Shown here piece by piece: positions 7,901 to 16,713 of a DNA stretch of 64,000 nucleotides (position 1 is the first letter of the stretch; each line of letters begins with the position of its first letter). Under the pieces are notes generated by a model. It was not told the DNA's origin and searched no databases. It saw only the letters and a list, made by a program, of their open reading frames with translations. Source of the DNA: DASQZT01 sp963728965 (GTDB lineage: Bacteria > Acidobacteriota > Terriglobia > Bryobacterales > Bryobacteraceae); the NCBI GenBank assembly GCA_963728965.1, contig CAVSMH010000008.1:1-64000 (forward strand), given 5' to 3'. A program made the position numbers and the translations under genes.

Positions 7901-8524
7901 CGTGGCGAACTTGTTGCGGAAAGAACACATGTCCTCCTCAAACAGCTCAAGGTGGTTTGCGCTCGATGATCAGATAGGGAATCCGGCACGATCACAGATC
8001 CATTCTGTTTCTTGGCCTTTCTCCCGGCTCAGGAGCTGTACTACAATGAAGCCAACGTGGGGTACCTGTTTTGTAGTGAACGCGGCGGGGATACAGAAGC
8101 GGTCATCCTATGCCATCTCTTCCGCGACCTCCCGCCCAGCGTTGGCGGGACGCGTCCTCGGCAGCTCACCCCGCACGAACTGATAGGACGATAAGAGACA
8201 ACGGAACCGCATTTTTGACATGTCCTTCCCACGCCCGTTATCCCACGACGGGCGATGACCAGCGGCTTTCGGTCTCCACACGGCAGGTGCGCCTTGTGGA
8301 GTGGCCGAGGACCATACAAGACTAAAGCCTCACATCCCACAAGCGCCTAGACGTGAGCAAAAAAGCCAGGCTGGTAGGAGCCTGGCTTGTCGCGCAAAAC
8401 GCGGCGGAGCTCACAGAACGGACGCTTGAAATGCGAGCCAACCACGCGCGCTTAGCGCGCGCTAATCGTACGCTTGACCAAAACAATCTGCAAGCTCGGG
8501 CGCTCACCGTCGGAGGTGCCGGCC
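7901..8524. other. Gene-poor stretch with a hairpin
   Basis: I see no convincing gene. A perfect 10-bp inverted repeat (AAGCCAGGCT with AGCCTGGCTT, loop GGTAGG) at 8363-8388 is flanked by A residues on its left, so it would act as an intrinsic terminator on the minus strand. Short frames at 8041-8340 (-) and 8353-8535 (+) have no recognisable features. Confidence 0.4.
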
Positions 8525-8782
8525 ATGGGCGATGAGGACCTCTACGACCTTTGGCTCAGACTCTCGGAGGAGGAACGAGAAGAACAGTTCCGCCAAGCGA
8601 AGAGCCTTACGAAGGATCTCGGCCTCAGCGAGTCGAGGATTCGCAGCCTTGTGGATGAGGGAAGTCTACCGGCCATCCGCATCTTCGGCCGGATCCGAAT
8701 CCATTACCCATCCGTGGTGGCGCGGCTCAAGGAGGAACGGACCCGAGAGCGGCGCAGAAGGCGAAACGCTAAAGACGCCTAA
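8525..8782 (+). CDS. Small helix-turn-helix DNA-binding protein
   Basis: The 85-residue protein (start chosen at ATG 8525 after GGAGG; an upstream ATG at 8474 is in frame) contains a MerR/excisionase-type helix-turn-helix (SESRIRSLVDEGSLPAIRIF, then a beta hairpin with RIRIHYPS). The C-terminus is Arg-rich. A role as regulator or recombination directionality factor is plausible. It is the first gene before the membrane/conjugation block. Confidence 0.65.
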   Translation: MGDEDLYDLWLRLSEEEREEQFRQAKSLTKDLGLSESRIRSLVDEGSLPAIRIFGRIRIHYPSVVARLKEERTRERRRRRNAKDA

Positions 8783-8851
8783 ATAGCGCAAATAGCGCAA
8801 GACGCCGACTTCGCCTGGATAAGCCTGCCGACGTCGCCGATACTGCTGTCT

Positions 8852-10423
8852 ATGGCGATGCAGGAACAAGGCGGGTCACTCGAAACTACGGCATTCGAAG
8901 CCGGGCGGCGCATTGTTTACCGGGGGGCGGCCGAAGTCGCTCACCTTTGTATGTGGGACAGACACGTGACGGTAGCGGCCCTCGAAAGCGAGCAGACCGC
9001 CCTCAAAGCGCGCCTTGCGCTCTTCATTGAGAAGGAACGCGTAGTGAGCGAAGACCTCAGGCGGGTTTCGCTGGCGCTGAACGATCATCGAAGCCCCATG
9101 TGGTACTACTGGGCTGTCGTCGTCGTGATGTTCACGGGCGGCTTCGCCTCCGCGTACGTCAGCCTTGCACCGTTCGGCGTTGGGCTCGCGACATGGGCGC
9201 TCGCGCTCGGGATGAGCCTGGCCGTCATGGTTTCCACCCACGAGTACGTAAGCCACACGGGGAGCGAACGGTTCGTCCGCGCAGTCCGTGCCGTCGCCTT
9301 CTGGGCGGGCATGATCCTCGTCGTCGCGCTTGCCGTCGTCCGCGCCGAGGTCTTCGCGTTCCACCTCAAGGCGGCCGTCCTCAACACCGAAGCGAGCAAT
9401 CTCACCGGCGACGGCGCCGCGTTCTACCTGCGCGCCGTGCCCCTTCTCGGCGTGGTCTTCGCGCTCTTGGCGCTCGCCATCGACATTTCCGGCGGCCTCG
9501 CCTTCCACTCGGCGCTCGTCCCGAGCCGGACGCTCCACGAGCGGGCGCAACTCCGGGAGGAACTCAATTCTATTGGGAACCAAAAAATCGAGATCATGCA
9601 GCGTCTGGTCGAAACCCAGAACATACCCAGAGGCAGGGAGGCGGCGATCATGCGTGAGTTCTACCGTGGCCTCATGGACGCGGCGGAGGGCATCTCCCGG
9701 GCCGTGTCGGTGCTGTGCCTCCTTCTCGCGTTGTCCCAAATCCCGTCTTTTGCGCAGCCCCTTGTCGTCGAGGTGGTCGACTTCTCCGCGTCCGAGACGT
9801 CGCCGGGACCTGACGGGAAGAGCGATTTCGACAAGAGCTTCGACGGCCTTGCCCGAACGATCGAGCAATTGCCCCCGGGCGCGGAAGTGATAGACCTGGG
9901 AATCACCGCCGAGAGTTTTTCACGGCCCTGGGTTCTGCTTTCCCGGCGCATTCCGTCCGACAAGGGCCCGCTCCAATTCCTCGACCAGATCGCCCTGGCG
10001 AAGGCGAGAATGCGCGCCGACATCGGGCGACTGCGGGAGCATGCGCGGGCCGACGCGCCGCGCTCCGATATTCTCGGCCTGCTAGTCTATGCCGCTGGCC
10101 TGTTTCAGGAGAGTCGACAGAGAACGAAAGTCCTTATCTTGTTCTCCGACATGCGTCATGAACGCGCTCGGAATCGACATCGAGAAGCTGCGCTTATATC
10201 GATGCGACCGGGAATGTTCGGCGCCGTCAAGGAGCGACAGCAATTGCTCGCCGATCTCCAGGCGTCGACGTCTATGTCGCGGGCGTCCACGGCGCGCGCA
10301 AATCGGTCGTGTACTGGCAGAAGCTTGCGGGACTTCTGGCGCGACTACTTCCGCAGGAGCGGCGCAAACCTCAAGGCGTTTTCGATGAGCTACGAGGTGC
10401 CTCGGATCTGGGAGAAGCCGTAG
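8852..10423 (+). CDS. Membrane-anchored protein with VWA-like C-terminal domain (frameshifted end)
   Basis: The product of about 520 residues has an N-terminal cytoplasmic helical part and about four membrane segments (residues ~85-215). A coiled region and a C-terminal domain follow, starting VVEVVDFSASETSPGPDGKSDFD and containing KVLILFSDMRH. The last part resembles a von Willebrand A or Rossmann-like fold. After about 10,150 the frame slips more than once: an alternative frame gives VDVYVAGVHGARKSVVYWQKL at about 10,265-10,325. The true C-terminus is therefore scrambled. It heads an apparent operon with two small membrane proteins and the coupling ATPase. Function is unknown. Confidence 0.5.
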   Translation: MAMQEQGGSLETTAFEAGRRIVYRGAAEVAHLCMWDRHVTVAALESEQTALKARLALFIEKERVVSEDLRRVSLALNDHRSPMWYYWAVVVVMFTGGFASAYVSLAPFGVGLATWALALGMSLAVMVSTHEYVSHTGSERFVRAVRAVAFWAGMILVVALAVVRAEVFAFHLKAAVLNTEASNLTGDGAAFYLRAVPLLGVVFALLALAIDISGGLAFHSALVPSRTLHERAQLREELNSIGNQKIEIMQRLVETQNIPRGREAAIMREFYRGLMDAAEGISRAVSVLCLLLALSQIPSFAQPLVVEVVDFSASETSPGPDGKSDFDKSFDGLARTIEQLPPGAEVIDLGITAESFSRPWVLLSRRIPSDKGPLQFLDQIALAKARMRADIGRLREHARADAPRSDILGLLVYAAGLFQESRQRTKVLILFSDMRHERARNRHREAALISMRPGMFGAVKERQQLLADLQASTSMSRASTARANRSCTGRSLRDFWRDYFRRSGANLKAFSMSYEVPRIWEKP

Positions 10424-10440
10424 GAGTCGGGAGGGGAGAG

Positions 10441-10644
10441 ATGGCCGCCTCAATCAAAGTCATCGTTCAGTCGCTCGTGCAGTTATTCACGGGTCTCTTA
10501 ATGCTCACGCTCATGTTCGCCGGGCTCGTCATGATGTTCAAGCCGGAGCGCGGCCGGGAGGTGCTGAAGACCTCAGCCATCGCGGCGGTGCTCTTTTTCC
10601 TCGGCGTCGCCATTGTCCGGTCGTGCCTGGAGGCGCAGCGATGA
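10441..10644 (+). CDS. Small two-TM membrane protein
   Basis: The 67-residue protein starts at ATG 10441 after GGGAGGGGAG. It has two hydrophobic helices (residues ~8-30 and ~45-60) separated by a short charged loop. Size and topology recall VirB2/TraA-type pilin subunits or small TraX-like proteins, but no specific motif proves this. Its stop overlaps the next start (ATGA), indicating translational coupling. Confidence 0.5.
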   Translation: MAASIKVIVQSLVQLFTGLLMLTLMFAGLVMMFKPERGREVLKTSAIAAVLFFLGVAIVRSCLEAQR

Positions 10645-10964
10645 TCCTGCTCTTCGATGTCGTCTGGTGCCTCATCGGGTTCACCGTCATGACCGCGGCG
10701 ATCATCTACCTCGTCAATCAGAAGGCGGCGCTGCGCATGCTGACGCTTGCCGTCCTCAGCGGCTTCGCCCTCGTCCTCATTTCGCTTCTCGCCGTGCAGG
10801 TGCTCCATGACCTCGGCGCGCCCGCAGCAGCTTTGGTCATTTTCGCCGCGAGCCTCATTGCATACTTCATCCGCGAGCACAGGAGGCCGCACAAAGCTCC
10901 GGCGCAGCGAGCGCCCGGCGGCGAGCGCAAGCCTCTCTTGCCGAGTTCGGGAGGCGAGTCGTGA
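10641..10964 (+). CDS. Small three-TM membrane protein
   Basis: The 107-residue product starts at ATG 10641, overlapping the previous stop. It has three hydrophobic segments and a basic Pro-rich cytoplasmic tail. Its stop overlaps the start of the downstream ATPase. It is probably a membrane partner of the coupling ATPase. Not recognised as a named family. Confidence 0.5.
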   Translation: MILLFDVVWCLIGFTVMTAAIIYLVNQKAALRMLTLAVLSGFALVLISLLAVQVLHDLGAPAAALVIFAASLIAYFIREHRRPHKAPAQRAPGGERKPLLPSSGGES

Positions 10965-12592
10965 GATGGCTATTCGAGCGCGTGCTTGGAGGTAGGCTGC
11001 GCGCCGAGACCGAGCAGTATTTGCGCGAGCTAACCGATGCCGCTGGCAGGGCATCGCGCGGGCGGGCAGTACAAGTCCTCAACGATATCCAGAGCGGCGC
11101 CGGCGAGAAGGCCTACCTGGGCGAGACAGCCTGGGGCGAGCGCCTGGTGTTGCCTATCGAGGAATTTCTCAAGGCGCACGGCCTCGTCACCGGCGGCACC
11201 GGGGCGGGCAAGACGAGCTTCGCGCTTCTCATCCTCGCGGCGCTCATTTCAAGCTCGGCCGGCTTCGGCCTTCTCGATCCCAAAGGCGATCTCTTCAGCG
11301 GCGCGCTCTTTCTTCTGGAGCGGGCGCTTGATGCGGGAGGAGCTTCAGCGAAGGCGCTCCGCAAGCGGATCATCATCATCGACTTCGGCGCCAAAGACCC
11401 CGTCACTCCGTACAACGTGCTTGCGCGATGGCCGGGCGCCGACCAGGATTTCTTTGCATCGAGCCGCGCCGATCTCATCTTCGATCTCCTGCCTGGGCCA
11501 GACCGGCTGAGCCTGCCGGGCGCCTCCGTGCTCCGTCGGCTACTCGCCCTTCTTTCGGTGTCCCGTTTGCCGATCACCGTCCTCACGGATGTGATTCACG
11601 ACGAGGAACTGCGTCGGAGGCTTGTCTCAAACTGCCCTGACGCGCCCCTTGCGGCGTACTTCAGAGAGCGATTTCCGGAAACTCCGAAGTCGACGCTCGC
11701 CGCGATCGAACGCCGCATGGATGCGCTCTTCGCCGCAGAAAGCGTCCGCCTGGCCCTCGCCGGCACCTCCGCACCGGACTTCCGCCGCCTCCAGGACGAC
11801 GGCGCGATCGTCCTCGTCAATTGCTTCGGCGAGAATCTCTCGCGTGGCGTCCGCAGGCTTCTCCAGGCCATGGTGCTCTCGGATATCCGGCATGCCGTCT
11901 TCGCACGGCGCGAGAAAGGGAGGCCGTTCCTTTGGCTCTGTGATGAAGCCCAGAACTTCTTTCTCACCGAGAACCTTCGCGAACACATGAACGAGATCCT
12001 CTTGATGTCGAGGAGCTTCGGGACGCACGTGCTGTTCCTCACCCAGAACATGGCGACTGCCGTCCAGGACTCACGGCTGTTGCGCGTTCTCCACACCAAC
12101 ATCCGCTGGTCGTTTTCGCTGCGCGGCGAGCCGGAAGACGCGGCATTCCTTCGACCAGCTCTACCCATCACAGGCAGGAAACTCCGCCCACAGGTTGATC
12201 CCTTCGAGCCCCGATCCATCTACACTCCCGCCGAGGAGCGCAATCTCGCGCTCGAAGCGGTCGCGAGCCTGCCAGATCGCTCGGGATACCTCTGGCTCAA
12301 GACCCGTTCGCCGGAAGCGTTTCTCATTCGGACGCGGGACATCGACATTCCCTCGGGGGATGCGCTTGCTGGCAGCGTTGCGGGTCTCCGCAAGGACCCC
12401 ACCTTCGGCCACCGGCTCTCGCGGAAAGAATACGAGCAGCTCATGGCGAAACGCGATCGGGAGTGCCGGCCGGAGCCCCAGCAGGACGACGCTCAGGAGG
12501 GCGGCGCGTCGGAGGCATTTGCGCAGGCATACCGGCGCACGCGAAAAGCCGCGCGTACCGAAAAGAATTCAGAGGGAGCACCCGATGCATGA
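10961..12592 (+). CDS. VirD4/TraD-like DNA-translocating ATPase (coupling protein-like)
   Basis: The 543-residue ATPase has Walker A GGTGAGKT near residue 78 and Walker B FLWLCDEAQNF near residue 327. These are followed by the sensor region HVLFLTQNMATAV, the pattern of TraG/TraD/HerA-type hexameric motors. Such proteins bring DNA-relaxase complexes to a type IV secretion channel. It lacks N-terminal membrane helices, which may be supplied by the small membrane proteins encoded just upstream. The C-terminal 60 residues are charged and variable. Confidence 0.8.
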   Translation: MRWLFERVLGGRLRAETEQYLRELTDAAGRASRGRAVQVLNDIQSGAGEKAYLGETAWGERLVLPIEEFLKAHGLVTGGTGAGKTSFALLILAALISSSAGFGLLDPKGDLFSGALFLLERALDAGGASAKALRKRIIIIDFGAKDPVTPYNVLARWPGADQDFFASSRADLIFDLLPGPDRLSLPGASVLRRLLALLSVSRLPITVLTDVIHDEELRRRLVSNCPDAPLAAYFRERFPETPKSTLAAIERRMDALFAAESVRLALAGTSAPDFRRLQDDGAIVLVNCFGENLSRGVRRLLQAMVLSDIRHAVFARREKGRPFLWLCDEAQNFFLTENLREHMNEILLMSRSFGTHVLFLTQNMATAVQDSRLLRVLHTNIRWSFSLRGEPEDAAFLRPALPITGRKLRPQVDPFEPRSIYTPAEERNLALEAVASLPDRSGYLWLKTRSPEAFLIRTRDIDIPSGDALAGSVAGLRKDPTFGHRLSRKEYEQLMAKRDRECRPEPQQDDAQEGGASEAFAQAYRRTRKAARTEKNSEGAPDA

Positions 12593-12879
12593 AGGACGCG
12601 CTCATCGATGCCGTGCTGTGGCTCCTTGCAAGTCCGATCTATGCGGTGAAGTTGTACTTCGGGCTCGTCCGGCGCTGGCGCTTCTGGAAAATCTCCTACC
12701 GACCAAGCATCGTATGCCGCAGTTGCGGCGCGAATGTCTCGCTCGTCGGCCTCTGGCGGTGCGGCTGCGGCTATACGTATCGCGGGCACGTGTTGCGGTT
12801 CTGCCCGGTCTGCGGGTCGCTCCCGCGCATGGTGCGCTGTTTTCAGTGCGGCGTGACCAGGAAGTTGCCGGAACCATGA
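12589..12879 (+). CDS. Small zinc-ribbon protein with N-terminal hydrophobic segment
   Basis: The 96-residue protein starts at ATG 12589, overlapping the upstream stop. A hydrophobic helix (residues ~5-25) is followed by three Cys pairs: CRSCG, then CGCG, then CPVCG and CFQCG. This suggests two zinc ribbons. It is likely a membrane-bound accessory of the DNA-processing block. Function is unknown. Confidence 0.55.
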   Translation: MKDALIDAVLWLLASPIYAVKLYFGLVRRWRFWKISYRPSIVCRSCGANVSLVGLWRCGCGYTYRGHVLRFCPVCGSLPRMVRCFQCGVTRKLPEP

Positions 12880-13569
12880 CGCTCACCCTCCGCTGCCGGG
12901 ATCTTCTGCGGCTCCTCCAGGCCGCGCGCTGGCTTTCGACCTGCACAGATCCACCGGCGCTTCTTCGCCTCCTCTACGAAGGACGCGGCGCGAAAGCGCG
13001 TGCGCATCCTAACGAAGGCGCGATACCTCTCCCAATACCGGCCGCACCGGATGGCAGAGGCTTTGTACACGCTCGGTCGCGAGGGGAAGCGTTCGCTCGA
13101 ACAAGACGGCGCGGCCGAGGTCGCACTCGAGCGGAGACCACCGAAGCAGCTGGAGCATTTCCTCGGGATTAACGACGTGCGCATCGCGGCCGAACTTGAA
13201 GGGGAGCTCACGTATTTCTTCGCGTGCTGGGAATTGCCCGCTCTCAAGTGGCGCCACCAGCTGATTCCCGACGCCATTTTTTCCGCGCACGACCGGACGT
13301 ACGCTGTCGAATTCGACCGGGGGGCGGAGACCCTGCGGTACTTCGTGACGACGAAGATCCGCATCTATGAGCGGGGGCTCGAGGGTTTCCCGATCTCGGC
13401 TCTCATCATCATCGCCGACCGCGACGCAAGGCTCCGCGCGCTGGCGAAAGCGATCGGCAGGGTGCGGCTTCCGCTTTTCTTGGGCACGCTCGAGTCGGTT
13501 CGGGAGCGCGGCATCGGTGCGCCCATATTCGTTCTGCACCCCAATGAAAAGCGGAGGAGCCTGTGGTGA
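12876..13569 (+). CDS. Replication-relaxation family protein (frameshifted)
   Basis: The start at ATG 12876 overlaps the previous stop. The first ~23 residues (LRCRDLLRLLQAARWLST) continue, after a one-base shift near 12,935-12,945, into QIHRRFFASSTKDAARKRV and the long frame ending at 13569. The joined protein of about 230 residues has an N-terminal winged helix. Its C-terminal part contains INDVRIAAEL, PDAIFSAHD and EFDRGAETLRYF, typical of the replication-relaxation family associated with plasmid mobilisation. Without the shift, the frame from about 13000 lacks the first helices. Confidence 0.7.
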
Positions 13570-13714
13570 GGGTCTCTTGTCGAAGTCTCCTGACGAGAGG
13601 AGAGGCTTTTGTCTGCAAGTCATTGACGCTGAAGAGCTACGCACCGAAGGACAGCCCGCCTCTTGGGGAAGAAAGAAAATCCCAGCGGGCAGGAGAAGAG
13701 GGGAGGAAGGATTC

Positions 13715-13934
13715 ATGGCAAGAACGGAAGAAGTCGAAGTGCTGCGCTTCTTCGAGACCGGGCCCATCGAGAAGGTCGAGGCGGTCTTTAACATCGTCTC
13801 GGAGAAGATGCGCGAGCGAATGCGGGAGCGGGGCGGGTCGACACCCCGAGCCGCAGGAGGAGCCCGAACGACGAGTCAGGCGGCGCAAGTCGGAGGAGAC
13901 GCCTCCGCAGCGCGCGCCCGATGCGGAGCCATAG
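13715..13934 (+). CDS. Small charged protein, probable frameshift
   Basis: A strong ribosome binding site (GGGGAGGAAGG) precedes ATG 13715. The N-terminus reads MARTEEVEVLRFFETGPIEK. After about residue 45 a second frame gives a convincing charged C-terminus (EEPERRVRRRKSEE) ending at 13934. The likely protein is about 73 residues, helical and highly charged. Function is unknown. Confidence 0.4.
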
Positions 13935-13999
13935 CGGTATCTTTTTCCAGGTTTCGTGGCGCGTGCCGGCGCGGCTCGTTAATGCTGCGCCCAAGCACT

Positions 14000-14428
14000 A
14001 TGAAGTACACATTTCGCGACGGCGAGTTTATGAGCGGTCGCGACAAGCAGTCGGTGCTCAAGGCATGGATCAGGTTCCTCAAGGGCGGGTTGCGCCGTGC
14101 CGATTTCACCCAGAGGCTTTATGAGCATCTGTCTTTGCACTGCAGCTTCATTGCCCACTACAGCCGGGCGGGCTTTTACGCGGAGTACTTCGAACGCGGG
14201 GAGGATACCGCACGCTTCCTCTCCCAGTTCGATAAACGCGGAGAATGTCGTTCGGTCGAATACGGGGGCACATGGTGGCTGCAGGGCGAGTACGCGGATC
14301 TCAACGGAGCCATGGTGGAGGAGGCTGTCGTGTTCATCCCGGCCTTGGTCGAATCTGCCCGAGCTGCGCAGCGCGCGGGTGATATCGCGGAAGCTCAGAG
14401 ATTGCTCGCCAAACATGGTCTTCAGTGA
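14000..14428 (+). CDS. Conserved plasmid-type hypothetical protein
   Basis: The 142-residue product (ATG 14000; the frame extends upstream but with poor composition) contains QSVLKAWIRFLKGG, an aromatic-rich middle (CSFIAHYSRAGFYAEYF) and a helical C-terminus. No catalytic motif is recognised. It lies in a run of plasmid-backbone genes oriented like rep and the coupling ATPase. Confidence 0.5.
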   Translation: MKYTFRDGEFMSGRDKQSVLKAWIRFLKGGLRRADFTQRLYEHLSLHCSFIAHYSRAGFYAEYFERGEDTARFLSQFDKRGECRSVEYGGTWWLQGEYADLNGAMVEEAVVFIPALVESARAAQRAGDIAEAQRLLAKHGLQ

Positions 14429-14518
14429 TGCTGAAGCTCTGCCGGAGGTGCGTCCGGCATGCGCCACGAATGCGAATTCGAAGATCGAATTGAAGGCGGA
14501 CCCGAACGCGCAATGACA

Positions 14519-15556
14519 GGCTGCCATCAGATGAGGTGGATGGCAGGGACAGGTCTGGTCAACATCAACAACAACATGAAAACACATCAGCAAATTATCG
14601 AGAAGTTTTTGCAGGAAGGCCGAGGAGGACATGGAACCCATGTCGTCGCCAAAGAAAATGACCAGGCGGTGTATTCAACGTACCGCCCCCGCTGGGACAT
14701 TCAGCCTCGTGAGGTTCCGCTCGCCGTCCGACTTGAGGACGGGGGGTTCTTGGCAAACGGCGACACGATGAACTGGCCGAGAGATCGGCACCAGAGCCTT
14801 GTACTCCGGGCGCTCGAGGGCGCAAAAGACCCCTTCGGCGTCGTTCCTTTCGACTCGATAACGGCGGCCTGGACCGATGGCAAGATTCGCAATTGGAGCC
14901 AGGCGCCTTTCACCGTCAAGGACCTGCGGCACGAGGCCGGGGTCGTCATCCCGAGCACGGGCGAAGAGTGGCGAGAAGTCACAGTCAAGGACAAGTGGGG
15001 TCGCGAGACGAAGCGGAATATCCACACACTGGGAGACAGCGTGATCCGCGTGCGGGATCACTTTTACATCTCGGGAGTGGACGAAACCGGCATGTTCCGC
15101 GGCATCTATTTCCTTGCCCGTCTGCTCACTGACCGTCCTCCCGCCTCGTTCGAGGAGGCGCTCTCGTTCCTCAAACCAAAGGTCGTCCAGGATGCGGAAG
15201 CGCGGGGGCTCAGCGTAAGGCGCCAGGGAGAATGGTTCGCCATTCCGACGAAGCTTCTTACGTCACAGCTCTTACGTGACGTCGAGCGCGGAGTTGCAGT
15301 TCGGCGCGAGCAGCACATTCTCGGCCGCGACGGCCACCACCGGCTCGAAGAAGCGGTCATTTATCGGACGGGTCCGCGCAAAGGCGAAGTGTTCGCGCGA
15401 GGGGTGATGCGTCACACCAGAGACGAGCATGTGCCTTTGGATCTTGGATTTCGCTGGCACCAGATCGTGCATAACGTGCAAGGTGCCTCGTACAGCTTAG
15501 CAGGTAACTTCGACTAGACTTGGAACCCTCGCCATCCGCCTCATCTGATGGCAGCC
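14519..15556. repeat. 25-bp inverted repeats flanking one gene
   Basis: The left arm at 14519-14543 and the right arm at 15532-15556 are inverted copies with 24 of 25 matches. They enclose exactly one gene (14576-15517). This could be a small mobile cassette, an invertible segment or a transposon remnant, although no recombinase lies inside. Confidence 0.65.
14576..15517 (+). CDS. Conserved hypothetical protein of the repeat-flanked segment
   Basis: The 313-residue product starts at ATG 14576 (an in-frame ATG at 14459 lies outside the inverted repeat). It begins MKTHQQIIEKFLQEGRGGHG and is soluble and mixed alpha/beta. Features are YRPRWDIQPREVPLAVRL, FDSITAAW and HILGRDGHHRLEEAVI. Proteins of this kind occur on conjugative plasmids without known function. 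The flanking inverted repeats suggest it moves as a unit. Confidence 0.55.
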   Translation: MKTHQQIIEKFLQEGRGGHGTHVVAKENDQAVYSTYRPRWDIQPREVPLAVRLEDGGFLANGDTMNWPRDRHQSLVLRALEGAKDPFGVVPFDSITAAWTDGKIRNWSQAPFTVKDLRHEAGVVIPSTGEEWREVTVKDKWGRETKRNIHTLGDSVIRVRDHFYISGVDETGMFRGIYFLARLLTDRPPASFEEALSFLKPKVVQDAEARGLSVRRQGEWFAIPTKLLTSQLLRDVERGVAVRREQHILGRDGHHRLEEAVIYRTGPRKGEVFARGVMRHTRDEHVPLDLGFRWHQIVHNVQGASYSLAGNFD

Positions 15557-15589
15557 CGAAGATCGGCGCAGCATGTGGGAGGTCTACTT

Positions 15590-15706
15590 ATGACGAATAT
15601 CGAGAAAATTCCCGCCGGGGCCTCCGGCATCGTGCGCCCGTCCGGGCAGATCGACACAAGAGTTTATCGCCTACCCGCCGGGCGCACGAACGCCCGGGAT
15701 TATTAG
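15590..15706 (+). CDS. Small ORF, 38 residues
   Basis: ATG 15590 follows a good ribosome binding site (GGGAGG, 9 bp upstream) and encodes MTNIEKIPAGASGIVRPSGQ and 18 more residues ending ARDY. It lies directly upstream of the next plasmid-type gene. It could be a leader peptide or small protein. Coding status is uncertain. Confidence 0.35.
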   Translation: MTNIEKIPAGASGIVRPSGQIDTRVYRLPAGRTNARDY

Positions 15707-15723
15707 TTAACCCCAACCTAAGT

Positions 15724-16407
15724 ATGGCTTGGCGACCGAATGAGAACCTCATCGACGGAGAACTCGACAATCGGACGCCGGGGCAGGTCACTGGCTGGAT
15801 GCGCTTCGTTCGTCGCGGCAAGCGCCCCTTGCGGGTCTCGTTCGACCTCGCGGGCGACTTCCACGAGGACATCCGCGGCAAGGTGATTCGGCTCAGCAAT
15901 CCCGACGCATCGGATCGGAATGCGGAGCTCGACAGGCGGGGGACGTACATGGAGGGATTCTCGGGTGTGCAAAACGGCTCGGTCGGCGACATCACCGCCG
16001 GCATTCCACTCGGGCCCTGGACCGACGAGATCGCCCGGACGCTCATGGCGAAACATGAGCGCGCCTGGGACGAGGCCGGTATCCGGGGAGCCGAACGCGA
16101 GGAGCGCCGGAAGGGATACGCAGATCGCTACCGCGAGTACATCGATGCAAAGGATCTCTTCTACCCGTACGTCGATTACCCGTACATCGAGTGGTATTCC
16201 GAGAACGGCAGGGTGGTTCTTGAGTTGGACCCTTCGCAAGTGGAGATCGTCGGCGGGAGCACCCCGGAGAAGAAGAGCCCCGAGGAGCTTGCCGAAGACG
16301 AGCGTAAGCGCGCGAAGGCGATGGCCGGGTTCCTGGCGGACGTGGTTGAAGGGCTCTCCGGCGGGAAGCGCAACAAAGGCGGAGACAAACCCTCTTCGTC
16401 GAAGTAG
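15724..16407 (+). CDS. Conserved plasmid-backbone protein of unknown function
   Basis: The 227-residue protein starts at ATG 15724. It carries a conserved pattern I recognise from many conjugative plasmids: WRPNENLIDGELDN, GWMRF, FDLAGDFHEDIRG, SVGDITAGIP and YPYIEWYSENGRVVLELD. The C-terminal 40 residues are a charged helix. No enzymatic motif is known. Its presence supports a plasmid or ICE origin for this region. Confidence 0.65.
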   Translation: MAWRPNENLIDGELDNRTPGQVTGWMRFVRRGKRPLRVSFDLAGDFHEDIRGKVIRLSNPDASDRNAELDRRGTYMEGFSGVQNGSVGDITAGIPLGPWTDEIARTLMAKHERAWDEAGIRGAEREERRKGYADRYREYIDAKDLFYPYVDYPYIEWYSENGRVVLELDPSQVEIVGGSTPEKKSPEELAEDERKRAKAMAGFLADVVEGLSGGKRNKGGDKPSSSK

Positions 16408-16465
16408 TCGATGAGGTGAGGCCGGGGCACGCGCCCCGGCGGGTGGGCGGCCAGAGAACAGTATC

Positions 16466-16699
16466 ATGCCCGATGGAATCATGACAGTGGGGGAAGTTGC
16501 GGCCGAACTGCGCTGCTCGAAGGCCCACGTCTTAAACGCGATCAACGGCAAACTCCGCAACGTCCCGCCGCTTCCGGCGATCTCCCTGGGCCGGCGCAAA
16601 CTCGTGCGCAGGCCCGCGCTTGATACGTGGCTCAAGGCTATCGAACTCGGCAGGAAGAATGCTATCCTTCCTTCGGGAATCGACTCCGTGGGCGCATGA
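16466..16699 (+). CDS. Excisionase-like helix-turn-helix protein
   Basis: The 77-residue protein has a MerR/AlpA-type helix-turn-helix (MTVGEVAAELRCSKAHVLNA) and a wing with LGRRKLVRRPALDTWL. It lies immediately upstream of the integrase, the usual place for a recombination directionality factor. ATG 16481 is an alternative start. Confidence 0.75.
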   Translation: MPDGIMTVGEVAAELRCSKAHVLNAINGKLRNVPPLPAISLGRRKLVRRPALDTWLKAIELGRKNAILPSGIDSVGA

Positions 16700-16713
16700 A
16701 GGAGGAATTTTTC

